A stretch of DNA of 64,000 nt from assembly GCA_951812925.1 (NCBI GenBank), contig OX638370.1:7588001-7652000 (forward strand), given 5' to 3'. The stretch's first letter is position 1. Every line of letters begins with the position of its first letter. A program made the position numbers and the translations under genes. Shown piece by piece: positions 45,896-57,306 of the stretch. The stretch is from Calliopum simillimum. Lineage: Eukaryota > Arthropoda > Insecta > Diptera > Lauxaniidae. The notes below the pieces were generated by a model. The model was not told the DNA's origin and did not search any database. It was given only the letters and a program-made list of their open reading frames with translations.

Positions 45896-46669
45896 TAGTT
45901 CTCTTTCCCTCCGACCCATGATCAATTTCTGTATACGGCAGTGCTCCTCAGAAACGTTTATATGTATTATAATTTAATCATTAGAAGTAAAAGCATTATC
46001 GAAAGACACTTCAAAATTTTAATTTTTGGAAATGTTGGAGGTCGCATGAAATACAATGCCTGAATATATTCCTGATGAAAACGAATCAGATGGTTCCTCT
46101 CCAACTAACAGACGGAAGTCATAAAATTCCTGAAATACCAACACATTTTAAAATTTCCAAAGTTGAAATTTACAAAAACCTCGTTTTTAATTTTTTGTTC
46201 AATTTCATTTTCCACGTCTTCGTGAATATAATCTCCAGAAAATTCACTTCAATATTTTCACCTCTATCATTGTTTGTTGTGGGTTTTTTTCAATATTATT
46301 CTGAAAATTTACTACATGTATTTTGCTTTTTTTCTGGTCCACTTTTCATTAGAGGAGTTTTTTCAATCAAACTCGCATATTTTTATGATTTTCAGCCAAG
46401 GAAAACATTACTAATGCAAAATATAATATTATTCGAAATATATCCATTAGTGCCCAATGTTGCCCATAGGCAACATTGACTTTAGAAAACTACTGAGGTA
46501 CAACTAAAACATTTTTTGTGCAATTATTTTTTTTTTTTTCTGATTCTCTTACATGTTTTTAATTATTTTATGTTCTTTTTTATCTAAATTTATATATATA
46601 TTGATTTTTAACTACATGAAATATACACCCAATGTTGCTTATAGGCAACAATGGGCATGAAAGGGTTAA

Positions 46670-47821
46670 AGAGATTTAGCTAAATCCTTTGACAGTTCGC
46701 ATACTTTTCTTATACAGCAAAAGTTACTCCTTTGTTCTATGTTAAGGATATTTGGCTCGAATAATTTAGCTTATCCATTGTCCGTGATGTCATCCCAGCC
46801 TTCTTTAATTCTTCGTCTAGTCAATTACTTAACTCAAATAGATATCCTTATGCAACGAACTTTTCTAATTAACTTTTCGACCTGTTCTCTACTGATTTGT
46901 GAAATTAAGTCAAAAGTTTTGTGCCAAATTTTATTAGATAATTTCCGAATAGTTTGTGCTTTCCATGCTAAGAGAATAACTTTAGATATTAAAGATTTAT
47001 TTGAAAAACTAATATTTGACAAAGTCGCTAAAAGGCAAAGGTGAGTTCTCAAAGAGATTAATCAACTAAAGCTTATGTTCTGAAACACTTGGTGTCTGTC
47101 ACACCAACATTTTATCGAACTTGCCATTAACAGTACAACTATTTAACCTAAAGGAACATACCAAAACTGCAGCAACTGTCACAGTTGACAGGACTACAAT
47201 GGGGAAGAACTGGGGGGAAAGGTGTTGATGACTGAGTGCAAAAACGTACAGATGTTGTTGTGTTGGAGCAAATTAAGCAGATAACAGATACTTATCTATT
47301 TGCTAAAAGTGTCATTTATTTGACAGTGCTTGAAGTTGGCGTTATTAAGTAATGCTGCATATTAACCATAAATCAACAGATAGATAGTGCATGCAATATT
47401 TATATAACATACAAAATATACAAATGTGATATATCACAAGTACATCATAAAAATAATTTAGACTTTTCAAAAAGCAATCGTTTTCCTAATGAAATTCATT
47501 ATTGTACATAACATATGATGCGTTTTTACTTTCCGTTGTTCCACTAAAGATTTCTTCGAACATTGCATATTTTCGAAAGAGGAAGGTAAATGTAAATTTA
47601 AAATGACGATGTTCAACAAAAAACCACAATACTTAGAAATGTATACTGTACTAACAGCCTTGAATAATACGATTATTTGAATATATCGAAAAATATACGT
47701 GCCAAAAAACTGTCATGTTTTTAAAATTAAGAAACAAATGGAAACTAGGTTTGCAAATCTAATAAAATGGTAAATGCCATTTGGATTTATTTATAAAAAA
47801 TAAAAACAAAGTTTGGTCTGG
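46670..47821. other. Noncoding intron after the piggyBac-type element
   Basis: No gene recognised. Overlapping frames at 46739 and 46834 on opposite strands carry no domain. The rest is ordinary AT-rich sequence. Confidence 0.5.
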
Positions 47822-48575
47822 CCTTACATTAAATACCCTACACTGCAGTATTCTGCAGCTTTTGCTTCTATGGGAGGTGCCACGCCCTCTTGTCTGAGTT
47901 CATTTAGTTTAAGCTCAGAGTGTGCACCTTTAGTCCCTATCATTTGAGTGAAATTTAGTGTGTTTATTTCAAAAAACTCTTTCAGTATATCATTTTGAAA
48001 CTTCTGCTTATATGGGAGGTGCTACGCCTTCTTGTCCGATTTCATCCAGTTTTTGCTCAGAGCTTGCATTTATAGTTCTTATCATTTGAATAAAAGTTAG
48101 TTTGATTATCTCAAAAACGCTTTGAGTATAGCGTTTTGACGCTTTTGCTTATATTGGGGGCCACGCCCACTTGTCCAAATTCGCCCAGCTCTTGCGCTTA
48201 TAATTCGTAGTATTTATGTGTATTTTGGTTGCATTGTCGTGAAAAATGCTCCTTAATGCATTTTGAATATATTTTTTATCTGGGCAGTAGGCGTGTCCGT
48301 TGACCGATTGCGCTCATTTTCAATCCCACGAGCTAACTTTGATGACGAAGGTAGTGTACCAAATTTCATTGAATTATTTTGCTCAGTTTTCTCAAAAAAT
48401 ATATTTCCAAACACAGCCAGCCATGCAGCCTGCCAGTCAGACAGACGGACATGGCTATTTCGACTCTGGAGGTGACGCTGATCTAGAATGTACATATATA
48501 CTTTTCTATACCCACCTATTTCTCTGCGTTACAAACGGAAGGACAAAGTGAATATACCCTGGGTGTAGGGTATAA
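47822..48575. repeat. Dispersed repeat with ~120-140-bp internal units, ending GGGTGTAGGGTATAAAAA
   Basis: The unit CTTATATGGGAGGTGCTACG...TGTCCGA-TTCA-CCAG-TTTTGCTCAGAG recurs at about 47867, 48004 and 48148. The right part (CGGACATGGCTATTTCGACT, GGTGACGCTGATC, AAAGTGAATATACCCTGGG) matches 40210-40350. Such endings are common in old fly repeats. The frames at 48253-48551 are readings of it. Confidence 0.75.
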
Positions 48576-48579
48576 AAAA

Positions 48580-49018
48580 TAGTGATGAGCAAACCAAGAC
48601 AAAGACCATAGCAGTCTTGGCCTTGGTCTTGTTCTTGCACATTGAGTCTTGGTCTTGGTTTTCATATTGAGTCTTGGTCTTGATCTTGCTCATTAATTCT
48701 TGGTCTCGGTCTTGGTCTTGATCTTGAAAAAATTTTAAGAGATATTGATCATTCAAAATTTCAAAACCATATTTTTCCAAAGCAGTTGGGTTTTTCAGGT
48801 GCCAAAATACAAATTAAGAAATTATTTTATCTTCAAAACGGGAGTGAAACAACATTTAACTATAAATTACCAAGACTGAAAAGCAGTCTTGGTATTGACG
48901 ATTGTCATGAGCAAGACCAAGACCAAGACCATAGCACTCTCGGTCTTGGTCTTGCAAAAATATCTGCATCTTGGTCTCGCAAAATTACCAAGACCAAGAC
49001 TAATTTTGCTCATCACTA
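48580..49018. mobile_element. GTCTTG-rich MITE, copy 2, inverted (439 bp)
   Basis: Ends TAGTGATGAG and CTCATCACTA. Its reverse complement aligns with 40892-41350 through the unique centre (AATTTATAGTTAAATGTTG, AACTGCTTTGGAAAAATATG). It inserted directly next to the GGGTATAAAAA tail of the preceding repeat. Confidence 0.88.
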
Positions 49019-49020
49019 AT

Positions 49021-49290
49021 AAAAAATCACCCGTGCTGGGTTCGAACCCATGTTGTCCTTTCTACAGCCTTACATGGAATCATTGTGTAATCAGTTTCAA
49101 TTTAATTAAACAAAAGTAAATAAATAAGAGAAAATAAAATAGAAAACTGAAAAAAAAAAAAAAAAATGTTGAATAAAAAATATTTTAATAAAAAAAAAAA
49201 AATAAAATAAAAAAAAAAAATCACCCGGGCTGGGTTCGAACTCATGTTGCTTTTACTGCAGCCTTAAAAAAGATCATTGTGTAAGTGCTT
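49021..49290. repeat. Two tandem tRNA-like B-box units
   Basis: AAATCACCCGTGCTGGGTTCGAACCCATGTTG at 49022 and its relative at 49220 share ~60 bp (through CAGCCTTA-and-ATCATTGTGTAA). They are separated by a poly(A)-rich spacer. GGGTTCGAACCC matches the Pol III B box in both orientations. They look like SINE or tRNA-derived fragments. Confidence 0.5.
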
Positions 49291-50920
49291 CTAGATATCT
49301 ATGGGGAGAAGGGCTTTTAAAATGCTCGGATCCTCTTGGGCAAACATATTACGATTTAGATTGAGTTGGTGTTGAAATGGCATAGTGTAGCGTACAAGGG
49401 CGAACGTTGTGAATATTTCAATTTGATACATTTTAGGGATTGCAAAGAATACCAGCGCACTACAGATTAATTGTCATTCCAATTCCAATGCCAAATTAAC
49501 AAAGCATCATTAAAAGCATTTGGCCTTGACCAATTAACTAGGAAATGGAATATGCCCTTAATTCCTATTGCCTTATCTTTCGTTAAGTAAATTTCGATAA
49601 GTACATGAAGTATGCGACGACATAAAGTATCCGAAAAGATATTGCTGCGTTATGATATCTAACATACGCACCTTAGCTCATAATTTTAATCAAAAGTGTT
49701 TATTAAAAAAAAAAAAAAATTTTTTTTAATCAACTTTTATTAAATGTAAATAAAACTTTTGTTTTTGTTAAAAAAAAAAACCCCAAGAAACGAATTAAAT
49801 TTTGCACGCTGCGCTCTCTCATTAAGTTGCCTTATCTTATATGATGTTTTTGTTGTTGTTGCTATTAGTGTTATTGTTGTTGTTGTTATTCTCAAAGGTG
49901 TTGTTGCTGTTTTCGAGGTGGTTTTATTGCCAATTTGTTTGCTCAGTGAAGCTTTTAGTAGTTGCTCTACATTATTGCTCCAAAGCGCCTGCCTGCCTGC
50001 TACTGGTGATCGCGCTCTGTAACCAAACAAAAAATTCAAGAAAAAAAAAGTTTTGTTATCACTAATGAAAAGAAAAAAAAATACGTTTTGTTGGCAATGA
50101 TTTTCACTTAATTTTGATTTTGCTATTTTTTTTTGTTTTTGCTTTTATTTAGTTTTAGTTTGAGTTTTGCCAATTGCGCTCCGTATTTCGAGCTTTTTTG
50201 TTTAATTTTCATTTAATTTTTTTTTTGGTTAAAGAGCAGCAGAATTTTTTGATTGAGAAAAATAATTTTTCGAATTTGAACTCAGTTTGTCGACAACTTT
50301 CGAAATAGCGAACCATAACGATGAAGCGCCGCGTTTGGTTTTAACGAAAAAACCGTAAAAATGTGAATTATCGAAAAGATAATTAAATTTTAAATCTAGT
50401 GAATAGCAGCTAAATGTTAATTAATAATAATAAAAAAAAAAAAATAATAAAGTCGACAACCTTAACAAAAAATTTAAAAAAAAATATATATATATATTCT
50501 TATATACAAATATAACGAAAAGTGAAGTTAACGAAAACTCGACATGGGTCATTAAAAATATTAAGTAATACTTTGCCTACGTAGAAGTTCGGTGGACAGC
50601 GTTCGCTCTTGTGTCCAAAGTCAATCTATTCATAAAGTTTAGTACATCAAATATGTGAAATCAAGAAAATTCTGTAAAGAAAACTATTTTTTTATAACTA
50701 ATGTGATACAACTGTGACACTCATGACATTTTAGTTTTTTCGTATGTTATTGCGAAAAACGGTTGAAACACAATAGAGAACATTTGAAAACAATTCAAAT
50801 CTCACATTTATTGCGTATTGAAATTATATACTTATGTACCTACTTATTAATTTTATGACGTGACACTCATGACTATAATACCATAAAAAGAACGAGTCTT
50901 TTACTACGACCAATCTGAAA
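49291..50920. other. Noncoding stretch with (GTT)n run and a leader-like segment
   Basis: A (TGT/TTG)n region lies at 49845-49915. At 50282-50560 the sequence looks like an untranslated leader: an initiator-like TCAGTTTG, purine-rich text with several short upstream frames (MKRRVWF; MGH), and GTGAAGTTAACGAAAACTCG. I cannot find a clear donor to pair with a Kank exon, so this is only a suggestion. Confidence 0.3.
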
Positions 50921-50929
50921 TTATATGCT

Positions 50930-51311
50930 GAATGGTGGAATAGTCTTATGTGTTTTCTTTCCATTGTAATCTTCTCTTATCAATATGTCGATAAAACAGT
51001 TGTAGTTGGCACGTGGCATATTTTTTAAGCGCGCAAAGCTTAAAACCCCGTGTGATGAAAATAAACCTTTTCTTTTTTTCCTCAAAATATAAGTTTTAAT
51101 TGAGTAGCAAAACAAAATTGTGCTATCAGGCATATTCCTTGGTTTTCTTTTCGAAAAGTTTTTGATGAAAGCGGTGAGCCGTTCCATAATAAACGGTTGC
51201 TTTGTTGCATCCATTTATCATAATTATTTGTGGAGGATACCCTGTAGGACCGGCGGAGACAATTTTCTCAATGGTCCCATCTTTGGTCAAGTTTTTTTGT
51301 AAGTAGACCAA
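50930..51311 (-). pseudogene. Broken ORF, possibly a FLYWCH-like fragment
   Basis: On the minus strand the frame 51311-51126 reads SAGPTGYPPQIIMINGCNKA and then a Tyr/His/Lys-rich part ending KKTKEYA. It continues after a break in a second frame (LKNMPRANYNCFIDILIRED, THKTIPP). The order (a G-P-Q-ININ-type start, then Cys, then His near the end) loosely recalls a FLYWCH zinc finger, but the expected Trp and Cys spacing is not intact. It is at best a decayed fragment. Confidence 0.3.
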
Positions 51312-51479
51312 AGCGGACTACACCTAAAACTAGAATGAATTCACTTAAATTATCAATTGTAATGCAAAGACGGTCATTTGTATCAAAAACTGTCCGAATG
51401 TAATGCATAATCCGTCATTGTGTCAGTGAAATTATAACGTTTCTGACAACGTTTGTATTGTTTGGATGTTCGTCGACTG

Positions 51480-51730
51480 TGAAGAAGAGCAAACGATGTT
51501 GTGTCGGTCAAATGATTTGCGCTGCGTGGAGAGGCTTGGGTTCAAATCTTGCACTCGGTGATTTTCAATTCCAATTTACAAATTTACATTAACTTACACA
51601 CAACTTGTCTGAAGAGTCTTCGGAGCGGAAAATGAAACTTATGTCCAGCATAGCCGACATATAAAGCAATAAAAAAATTATTAAAAAATATTTCATCCGC
51701 ACTGAGATTTGAACCCACAGAACACAATGC
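51480..51730. repeat. tRNA-like repeat fragments
   Basis: GGTCAAATGATTTGCGCTGC followed ~15 nt on by TTGGGTTCAAATCTTGCAC (plus, 51508-51559) has A-box/B-box-like order. The inverse TTTGAACCCACAG lies at ~51710. They are short, diverged, and probably SINE relics. Confidence 0.4.
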
Positions 51731-51879
51731 TCAAAAATACTTATATAACAAAGTCTTTAAACTTTTTACTTTTTTGTGGAAAATTCGTACATCAAATTAA
51801 ATTCTTTGAGAGTTATCAATAAAAAAAAAAATAAAATAAATTGCCCTTTTCCTGGTCCGAATGTAATGCATAAATAGAC

Positions 51880-52131
51880 AATTGAGGAGTGGCCGTACCA
51901 AAGGGCCTAAGTACCATTTCGAGGCTAAAGTAATGTCATACTTTTTATGTGCTTTTAAGTCGGTTATTTGACTGTTATAATTTTTTCAACATAATGACAT
52001 TAAGTAAATTTTTAGTAAAAACAGAAAAATTTTTTTATAATTTCTAACAAAATGTCACCCATTTCATATAATGACACTACTTTTGCCTCGAAATGGTACT
52101 TAGGCCCTTTGGTACGGCCACTCCTCAATTG
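51880..52131. mobile_element. Short palindromic MITE, 252 bp
   Basis: CAATTGAGGAGTGGCCGTAC at 51880 and its exact complement GTACGGCCACTCCTCAATTG ending 52131 continue inward as ~45-bp arms (CAAAGGGCCTAAGTACCATT, TTCGAGGC). Flanking text CCGAATGTAATGCATAA lies upstream (51857) and recurs downstream (52147) and at 51397, so it landed in an older local repeat. Confidence 0.88.
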
Positions 52132-52848
52132 ACCTTTTTCTGGTCTCAATGTAATGCATAAGAAGACAATTGTTTACGTCCAATGGCAAACAATACAATA
52201 CGTAAATAGAACTTAATATGTGATGGGACCAGAATCTGGTTTAGTCGGTCGCCCCATGGAGTAGTTTATAAACTTGTTTTGGAATAGTCCGTGGTCCTGC
52301 AGGGATGTGATGCTAAATAAAAAATATCCAAATACTTTTTAATATGCAACTCAAAGCTTTCATCAAACAAACACTTTTGAAATGAAAAGATGCACACTTC
52401 ATTGCTTGTCTACGTATATTACGAACCGCTCTACTTCTGAGAATATGCTGACATATATTAATGCCATGCGCCTATTTACTGACTTATAATTGAGTCTTAT
52501 ACGGTTAAGCATATAGCAAGGATCGAAAAACAATGAAAAATAATTCTCCAAGTGGTATCCTATGGAATGTGGTTAACTCACCTGCCTCGGCAGCATGCAC
52601 ATCAGATTTGGAGATGCAAGAAACATGCATAGTTAGGAATGATTCTTTGATAACAGGAACCATTATGTTTCGTCCCAACCCTTTTCTATTTCTAATTCTG
52701 ATTCTAAGCGCTTTTAAACAGAGAAATATAATATTTTGAACCAAAAACACCAAATAACTCGAAACTACAAAAAACTGACTTCCCGTGACACTCATGACAT
52801 TTTGACAGCGTTTTTTCCTAACGACTTTGGTAATTCACGGTTTTTTAT

Positions 52849-53318
52849 ATAGGGTGCATTGCATAAGGTTAGATAGAAGAGGTTTAGACTTAAAAAAATT
52901 GCACCTGGCGTGAGGGGGCTTAAAATGTACCCCTGACCTCAAATCAAAAAATGGGTGTTATAAATTTAGTACCGAAATTTAATGTGGATTTCAAAAAAAA
53001 ATTATAAAGGGATATAATAATAGGACATTTGTCATACAAAGTCCAAAAGTTAGAAAAAAAAAAATAAAAATTTCAACTTAAAGGCTCAGAACCTTGCGAA
53101 ATTTTCTTGAACATTATAAACGATGCTCAAGGCCTTCTATAAAAAAAAATCTCTAAGTCGCTAGGGTGGTCCAAAACAATTTCTTTTGTAAAATAATTCT
53201 TTAAACCAATAACTCCTCATTGATACATTTTAGACTCCCCGCCCAAGAGCAATTTTTTTGTTAGCATAGACCTCTTTTATCACCAGAAGCTTCGTAACCT
53301 TATGAAATACACCCTGTA
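52849..53318. repeat. Foldback family F, copy A (0.47 kb)
   Basis: Left end TAGGGTGCATTGCATAAGGT and right end CGTAACCTTATGAAATACACCCTGTA are inverted. Internal text GAAGAGGTTTAGACTTA and CTCAGAACCTTGCGAAATTT is shared with copies at 54622-55590 and 59100-60025, and the head with a fragment at 55632. Confidence 0.8.
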
Positions 53319-54163
53319 GAATATTATGAAAGATTTATTTCGCATAAGTGCATTTCTTTATTGAATTGGAAGTACATTGGTAATATAGTTTTCTAGCTAA
53401 GGACATAAAAATTTTACTTATTTTTTAATGACCCATATTGCAATAAAAATAAACATTTAAAAAGTTTTAAAATTTACCTACGAAATTTGCGAGTTCATAT
53501 TACTCAATGTTAAGAATAACTAAACGATAACTAAATGAGAATCCGTCATTGAATTAAAACTGAAAATTTCAATAAAAATATGTCATCCTTGTTTAAAAAA
53601 ATCAAAAATAATTTTCTCTACAGTGAGTGCAACATGCAATGCGCAAATTTCCTACATTGCGCTACATTCGTTCGCCACAACTGTGCTTTTGCGTTAATTA
53701 AGAAAAACATTTGAAATTTAATTGCCGTAAACATTTTCATAAATGTTTCTTCAACTACATCTTGTTTTCTTAAAAAAAAAAAATGCATAATTTTCGCTAT
53801 TTAATTTAAAATTTAAAATTTAAAATAAACAAACGCGAAATTTTGCATTCGCACCGCTTTTGTTGCAAACGCTCTATCGACGCTGCGCTCTGTATGTTTT
53901 CTTGGCCGACTGCTGTTGGCGCTGCTTCACCGTCGTTTCATTGGGCTAATTGAAATTGTTAATGTCAATATTGATTTTGTAATTTTTATGATAATCATAA
54001 TTTTTTTTTTTTTCAATTAAATTGTGTCAATAATTTAGTAATCAATTGTTTAATATAATAATAACAATTACAATAACAAAAAAAAAAAAAATAAATTTGT
54101 TATCACAACTGTTTTACTAACAATAACCTACGTGTAAGCAAAGAGTACGAAATACGTACGAAA
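53319..54163 (+). promoter_or_regulatory. Candidate promoter and leader of the alternative Kank first exon
   Basis: This stretch precedes the ATG at 54164. The part around 53840-53950 is less AT-rich (CGCTCTATCGACGCTGCGCT, TGGCGCTGCTTCACCGTCG) and carries an initiator-like TTTCATTGG near 53936. A start there would give a ~225-nt leader. No TATA box is evident. Evidence is positional only. Confidence 0.35.
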
Positions 54164-54278
54164 ATGTTTGCTAATGCTCACAATGTTATACGGCGCAAGG
54201 ATAGAAAAAAATCGCAAAAATCATCTTCAAGATCGTCATCACCATCCCAGGAGGGAAAGCATAGCTGGTGGCGTGATT
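54164..54278 (+). CDS. Kank: Alternative first coding exon of Kank
   Basis: ATG at 54164 has a strong fly start context (CGAAAATG) and opens 38 codons plus one base. The sequence is basic and Ser-rich: MFANAHNVIRRKDRKKSQKS, a serine run, then GKHSWWRD. It ends at a donor GTACGT (54279). The leftover T in phase 1 joins AT at 61106 to give Tyr and continues in the Kank frame (Y-SCVTGNKSPR). The main upstream exon (37621) also ends in phase 1, so the two are interchangeable. The resulting isoform would start here and lack the talin-binding KN motif. The frame is too short to stand out by length. The GC-richer coding look amid AT-rich intron, start context, donor and phase all agree. Confidence 0.65.
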
Positions 54279-54380
54279 GTACGTTTATATGATGAGTTAA
54301 AAGTTATAAAGTAACAGTAAGGCAATAGCTCAACTTTTTCCGTAATTTTTATGTTTCTGGAGAAGTCTGTTTTGAACAAC

Positions 54381-54569
54381 CCCAGTGTGCCAGACGGTTC
54401 ATATCTTCGCTTTTTTACCCGTTACTGATCCGTTACTGATCCGTTTGCGGGAGAAATTCCAAAAAAAAAAACGATTCGCATTTTTTTTGGGAATCTCTCC
54501 CGCCAACGGATCAGTAACGGATCAGTAACGGGTAAAAAAGCGAAGATATGAACCGTCTGGCACACTGGG
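54381..54569. mobile_element. Palindromic MITE with CCCAGTGTGCC ends, 189 bp
   Basis: Near-perfect palindrome: CCCAGTGTGCCAGACGGTTC inward, through ACCCGTTACTGATCCGTTAC and GCGGGAGA, to a ~25-bp centre, then the complement. It is the compact relative of the 15165-16367 element. Very high arm identity suggests recent insertion or gene conversion. Confidence 0.92.
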
Positions 54570-54621
54570 ACAATTGAATTTCTCAAACATATAATAGTGT
54601 CATCTACATAGTTCTTTTATA

Positions 54622-55590
54622 TATAAGGTGCATCGCATAAGGTTACAAAGCACATGCGAGGTGATAGAAGAGGCTAAGACTAACAAAAAATTGCATCAGA
54701 GGGGGTCTAAAATATACTCCTATGAAGTTATAGGGTCAAAACAGATTTTCTGACTTGTTTTAGAAAAAAAAATTTTTTAGAAATTTTTTTTTAATAGCTA
54801 ATTGTATGAGCTTTCTAAAAGTGTGTTTGATTTATAGAGATAAAAAGGATTTACCAAAGTTCTGGACCTTTAAAGTTGAAATTTATTTTTTTTCCTTTTT
54901 TTTTGAGTTTGGTGGCCATTTTAGTACGAAAAAGGTCCTATTAACATGCTTTTTTATAGCTTTTTTGAGTCCTCATTAAATTTCCATCAATTCAGTAGTA
55001 CATATATTATACCAATTTTTTTAGTTGAGGTCAGAAAAAAATACTTTTCTATGAAACACTCATACGTTCCGCTGCAAATGATGTGAACGCTACATGCATT
55101 GATCTTTATCTACTAGAGCCTCTTTTGACCTCAACTAAAAAAAATTGTGTGACAATTATACTACACGAAGGTTCCAAATTAAAGGAAATTTAACGAGAGT
55201 TTCAAAAAAAATTAGAAAAGGGTATGTTAATAGTATCTTTTTCGTACTTAAATGGCTGCCAAAGTCAAAAAAAAGGAAAGAAAAAAAAAATTTAAATATC
55301 AACTTTTAAGGTCCAGAACTTTGCGAAATCCCTTTAATTCCTGTAAGCCAGCTACCTTTGTAGAAAGCTCATACAATTATCTAAAAGTTTTTAACAAAAA
55401 AGTTTTCTCTAAAACGCTAGGGTGACCCAAGAATATTTTTTTTCTAAAATTCTTTTTCGGAAATTCTGTTTTAATCCTACAACTCCTCTGGGCTACATTT
55501 TAGACCCCCTCTCATGTGTAATTTTTTGTTACTCTAGGCCTCCTCTATCACATCGCAGAAGCTTCGCAACCTTATGTGATACACCTTATA
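54622..55590. repeat. Foldback family F, copy B (0.97 kb)
   Basis: TATAAGGTGCATCGCATAAG at the left and TTATGTGATACACCTTATA at the right. Arms of ~450 bp contain GATAGAAGAGGCTAAGACTA, CCAAAGTTCTGGACCTTTAA and GGTGGCCATTTTAGTACG and their complements. A head-only fragment of the same family follows at 55632-55735. The frames at 55422 and 55534 are arm readings. Confidence 0.85.
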
Positions 55591-55735
55591 CGAATATTGT
55601 TGTAAGAAAAACAAGCTAGGACTTGGAATATATAGTGCGTAATCGATAAGGTTACGAAACTTCTGGGAAGTGATAGGAGAGGCCTTGACTAATAACAAAA
55701 TTGCGGCTTGGGGGAAGTTAAAAATTGTAGTAGTA

Positions 55736-57300
55736 GGTATTACGATCCTTCTGTTCCTATAGTTATTTTTGTTTATGCTGTTACGAAAAATGCATTGCAT
55801 ACTTTTAGGCTTTTTTAAGTAGGAGACAAAAGGTCTTCCTACGCAAAAATATTAAACACCTCTTAAATATTCGAGCATAAGCTACTTTCTAAATGTCAGT
55901 TGCAATGCATTGCTACAAGCTTGTCGTAAAAGAAATGTCACATAATTTAAGGTGCTTCAATTTCAATCGAATCGGTAATAATAATAAGCGCCTAAAATTA
56001 TGTGACATTTTTTTTAATGTTGTTTAGGAAGTTGGTGTGATAAATTTATAGCTGGGATTGCTCAGATACAGCATAAAGAGCTTCGATTTGAAGGTGCTGC
56101 GTAGTTTTTTATTCATAATCTTTTATACTCTTATTTCAAGCAATTGCACTCAAATTAATTAAGATCACCTTCTCTGCTTTTTTGTTTTATTTGACCTCTA
56201 GGGCAGTTTTACAATGTACATACATAGTTTCAAGTTATAAAATGATTTTGTTTAAAATCATTATATTTACTAAATGCAGGAAAATGAATAAATAACTTAT
56301 TCACTAGTTTCAATGTTAAAAATGCTATGTTTGCATTCTATAAACATAGTTGCATACATACAAAATGCTTTAGAAATATTTTTGAATGCCTATCAATTAA
56401 ATTGTTCGTTCGTTAGCGCGCTAATCACATACACCGTTGACAAATAATGATTTTTATTAGCCAGTTTCCCACAGCTTTACTGCTGATTTTAATGACCCAA
56501 CATAAGTCACGCCTTGATGAAATGCTCAAAATCATTTCCACTCCTCTCAACTTCAACATTCCACTTTTTGTTGGCAGCAGCAGCAGCGGCAATGTTGTAT
56601 GCTCAAATCACCTTGTGACATTTTTATGATCAGCGTAATACAGTCTGTTGACTGATGTTTCTATAGAGTACGTACTTTTATATTGGAGATTTTTGATTTC
56701 GATTTTTATTCGAAAAAAAAAGAAACTTTTATTTTATTTTTATTCAAAAAAATAGTATCTATTTATAATCAAAGCAAAGCACTAGTGAAGATGTATGCTT
56801 GTTATGACATTAAGTTCATATAGACCACACAGAAGTGATGATGATAATTATAGCAAAATATGAATATCATTGAAAGAGCGATTTTTTTTTCTTACAAAAA
56901 ATATAAAAAAACGTAAATGAAGCCCTGGTACTAATTGATATATAACTACAAAATTTTTAAAAACTTAAAAGTAGATGCTCATTCGCGTAACTTTGTCACA
57001 CAAAAGTTTTAACTCCAATCGTGTGCTCACAGTTTTACGTTCGCAAAGACAAACATTCGCTAATGCTTTTCAAATGTTTGAACTTTCATTATTTTTGGTT
57101 AATTCTAAGATTATGTGAGAATACTCCTAGTCTTTTTTTAAGCCAGTTTAGACTAAGAAGTCGTTTATAAAAGACGTCCATAGAGGATGGGTTGTTAGAT
57201 TGATCAAAAGTGAATAAAAATTAGTAGGAGAAGGGAGAAATATCTTTTGTATGTTCATTGTAAAAAGTATAGAAAATTAAAAACTTTTGAAAATAATGAA
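55736..57300. other. AT-rich noncoding intron
   Basis: No gene, RNA gene or element ends recognised. A small GCAGCAGCAGCAGCGGC run lies near 56575. Confidence 0.5.
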
Positions 57301-57306
57301 GTTTCA

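Larger units (their letters stand above)
43595..46665. mobile_element. piggyBac-type element, gutted, with a mariner element inside
   Basis: CCCTTTCATGCCC at 43595 and GGGCATGAAAGGG ending 46665 are perfect 13-bp inverted ends, each next to TTAA (43591-43594, 46666-46669), the signature of piggyBac elements. CAATGTTGCC/GGCAACATTG words recur just inside the right end (46450-46475, 46632-46650). Total length is 3,071 bp, or ~1.8 kb without the inserted mariner. An acidic phrase PEYIPDENESDGSS near 46051 (plus) is reminiscent of a piggyBac transposase N-terminus, but no catalytic region is left. Near 44375-44440 a 30-bp phrase (GACGAGGATTACCCAAAAGC) is duplicated. Confidence 0.82.

Noticed and set aside
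46075..46479. 134-codon Phe-rich frame as a membrane protein
   Set aside because: It is between the mariner insertion and the piggyBac-type right end, is low complexity, and ends in the subterminal repeat.
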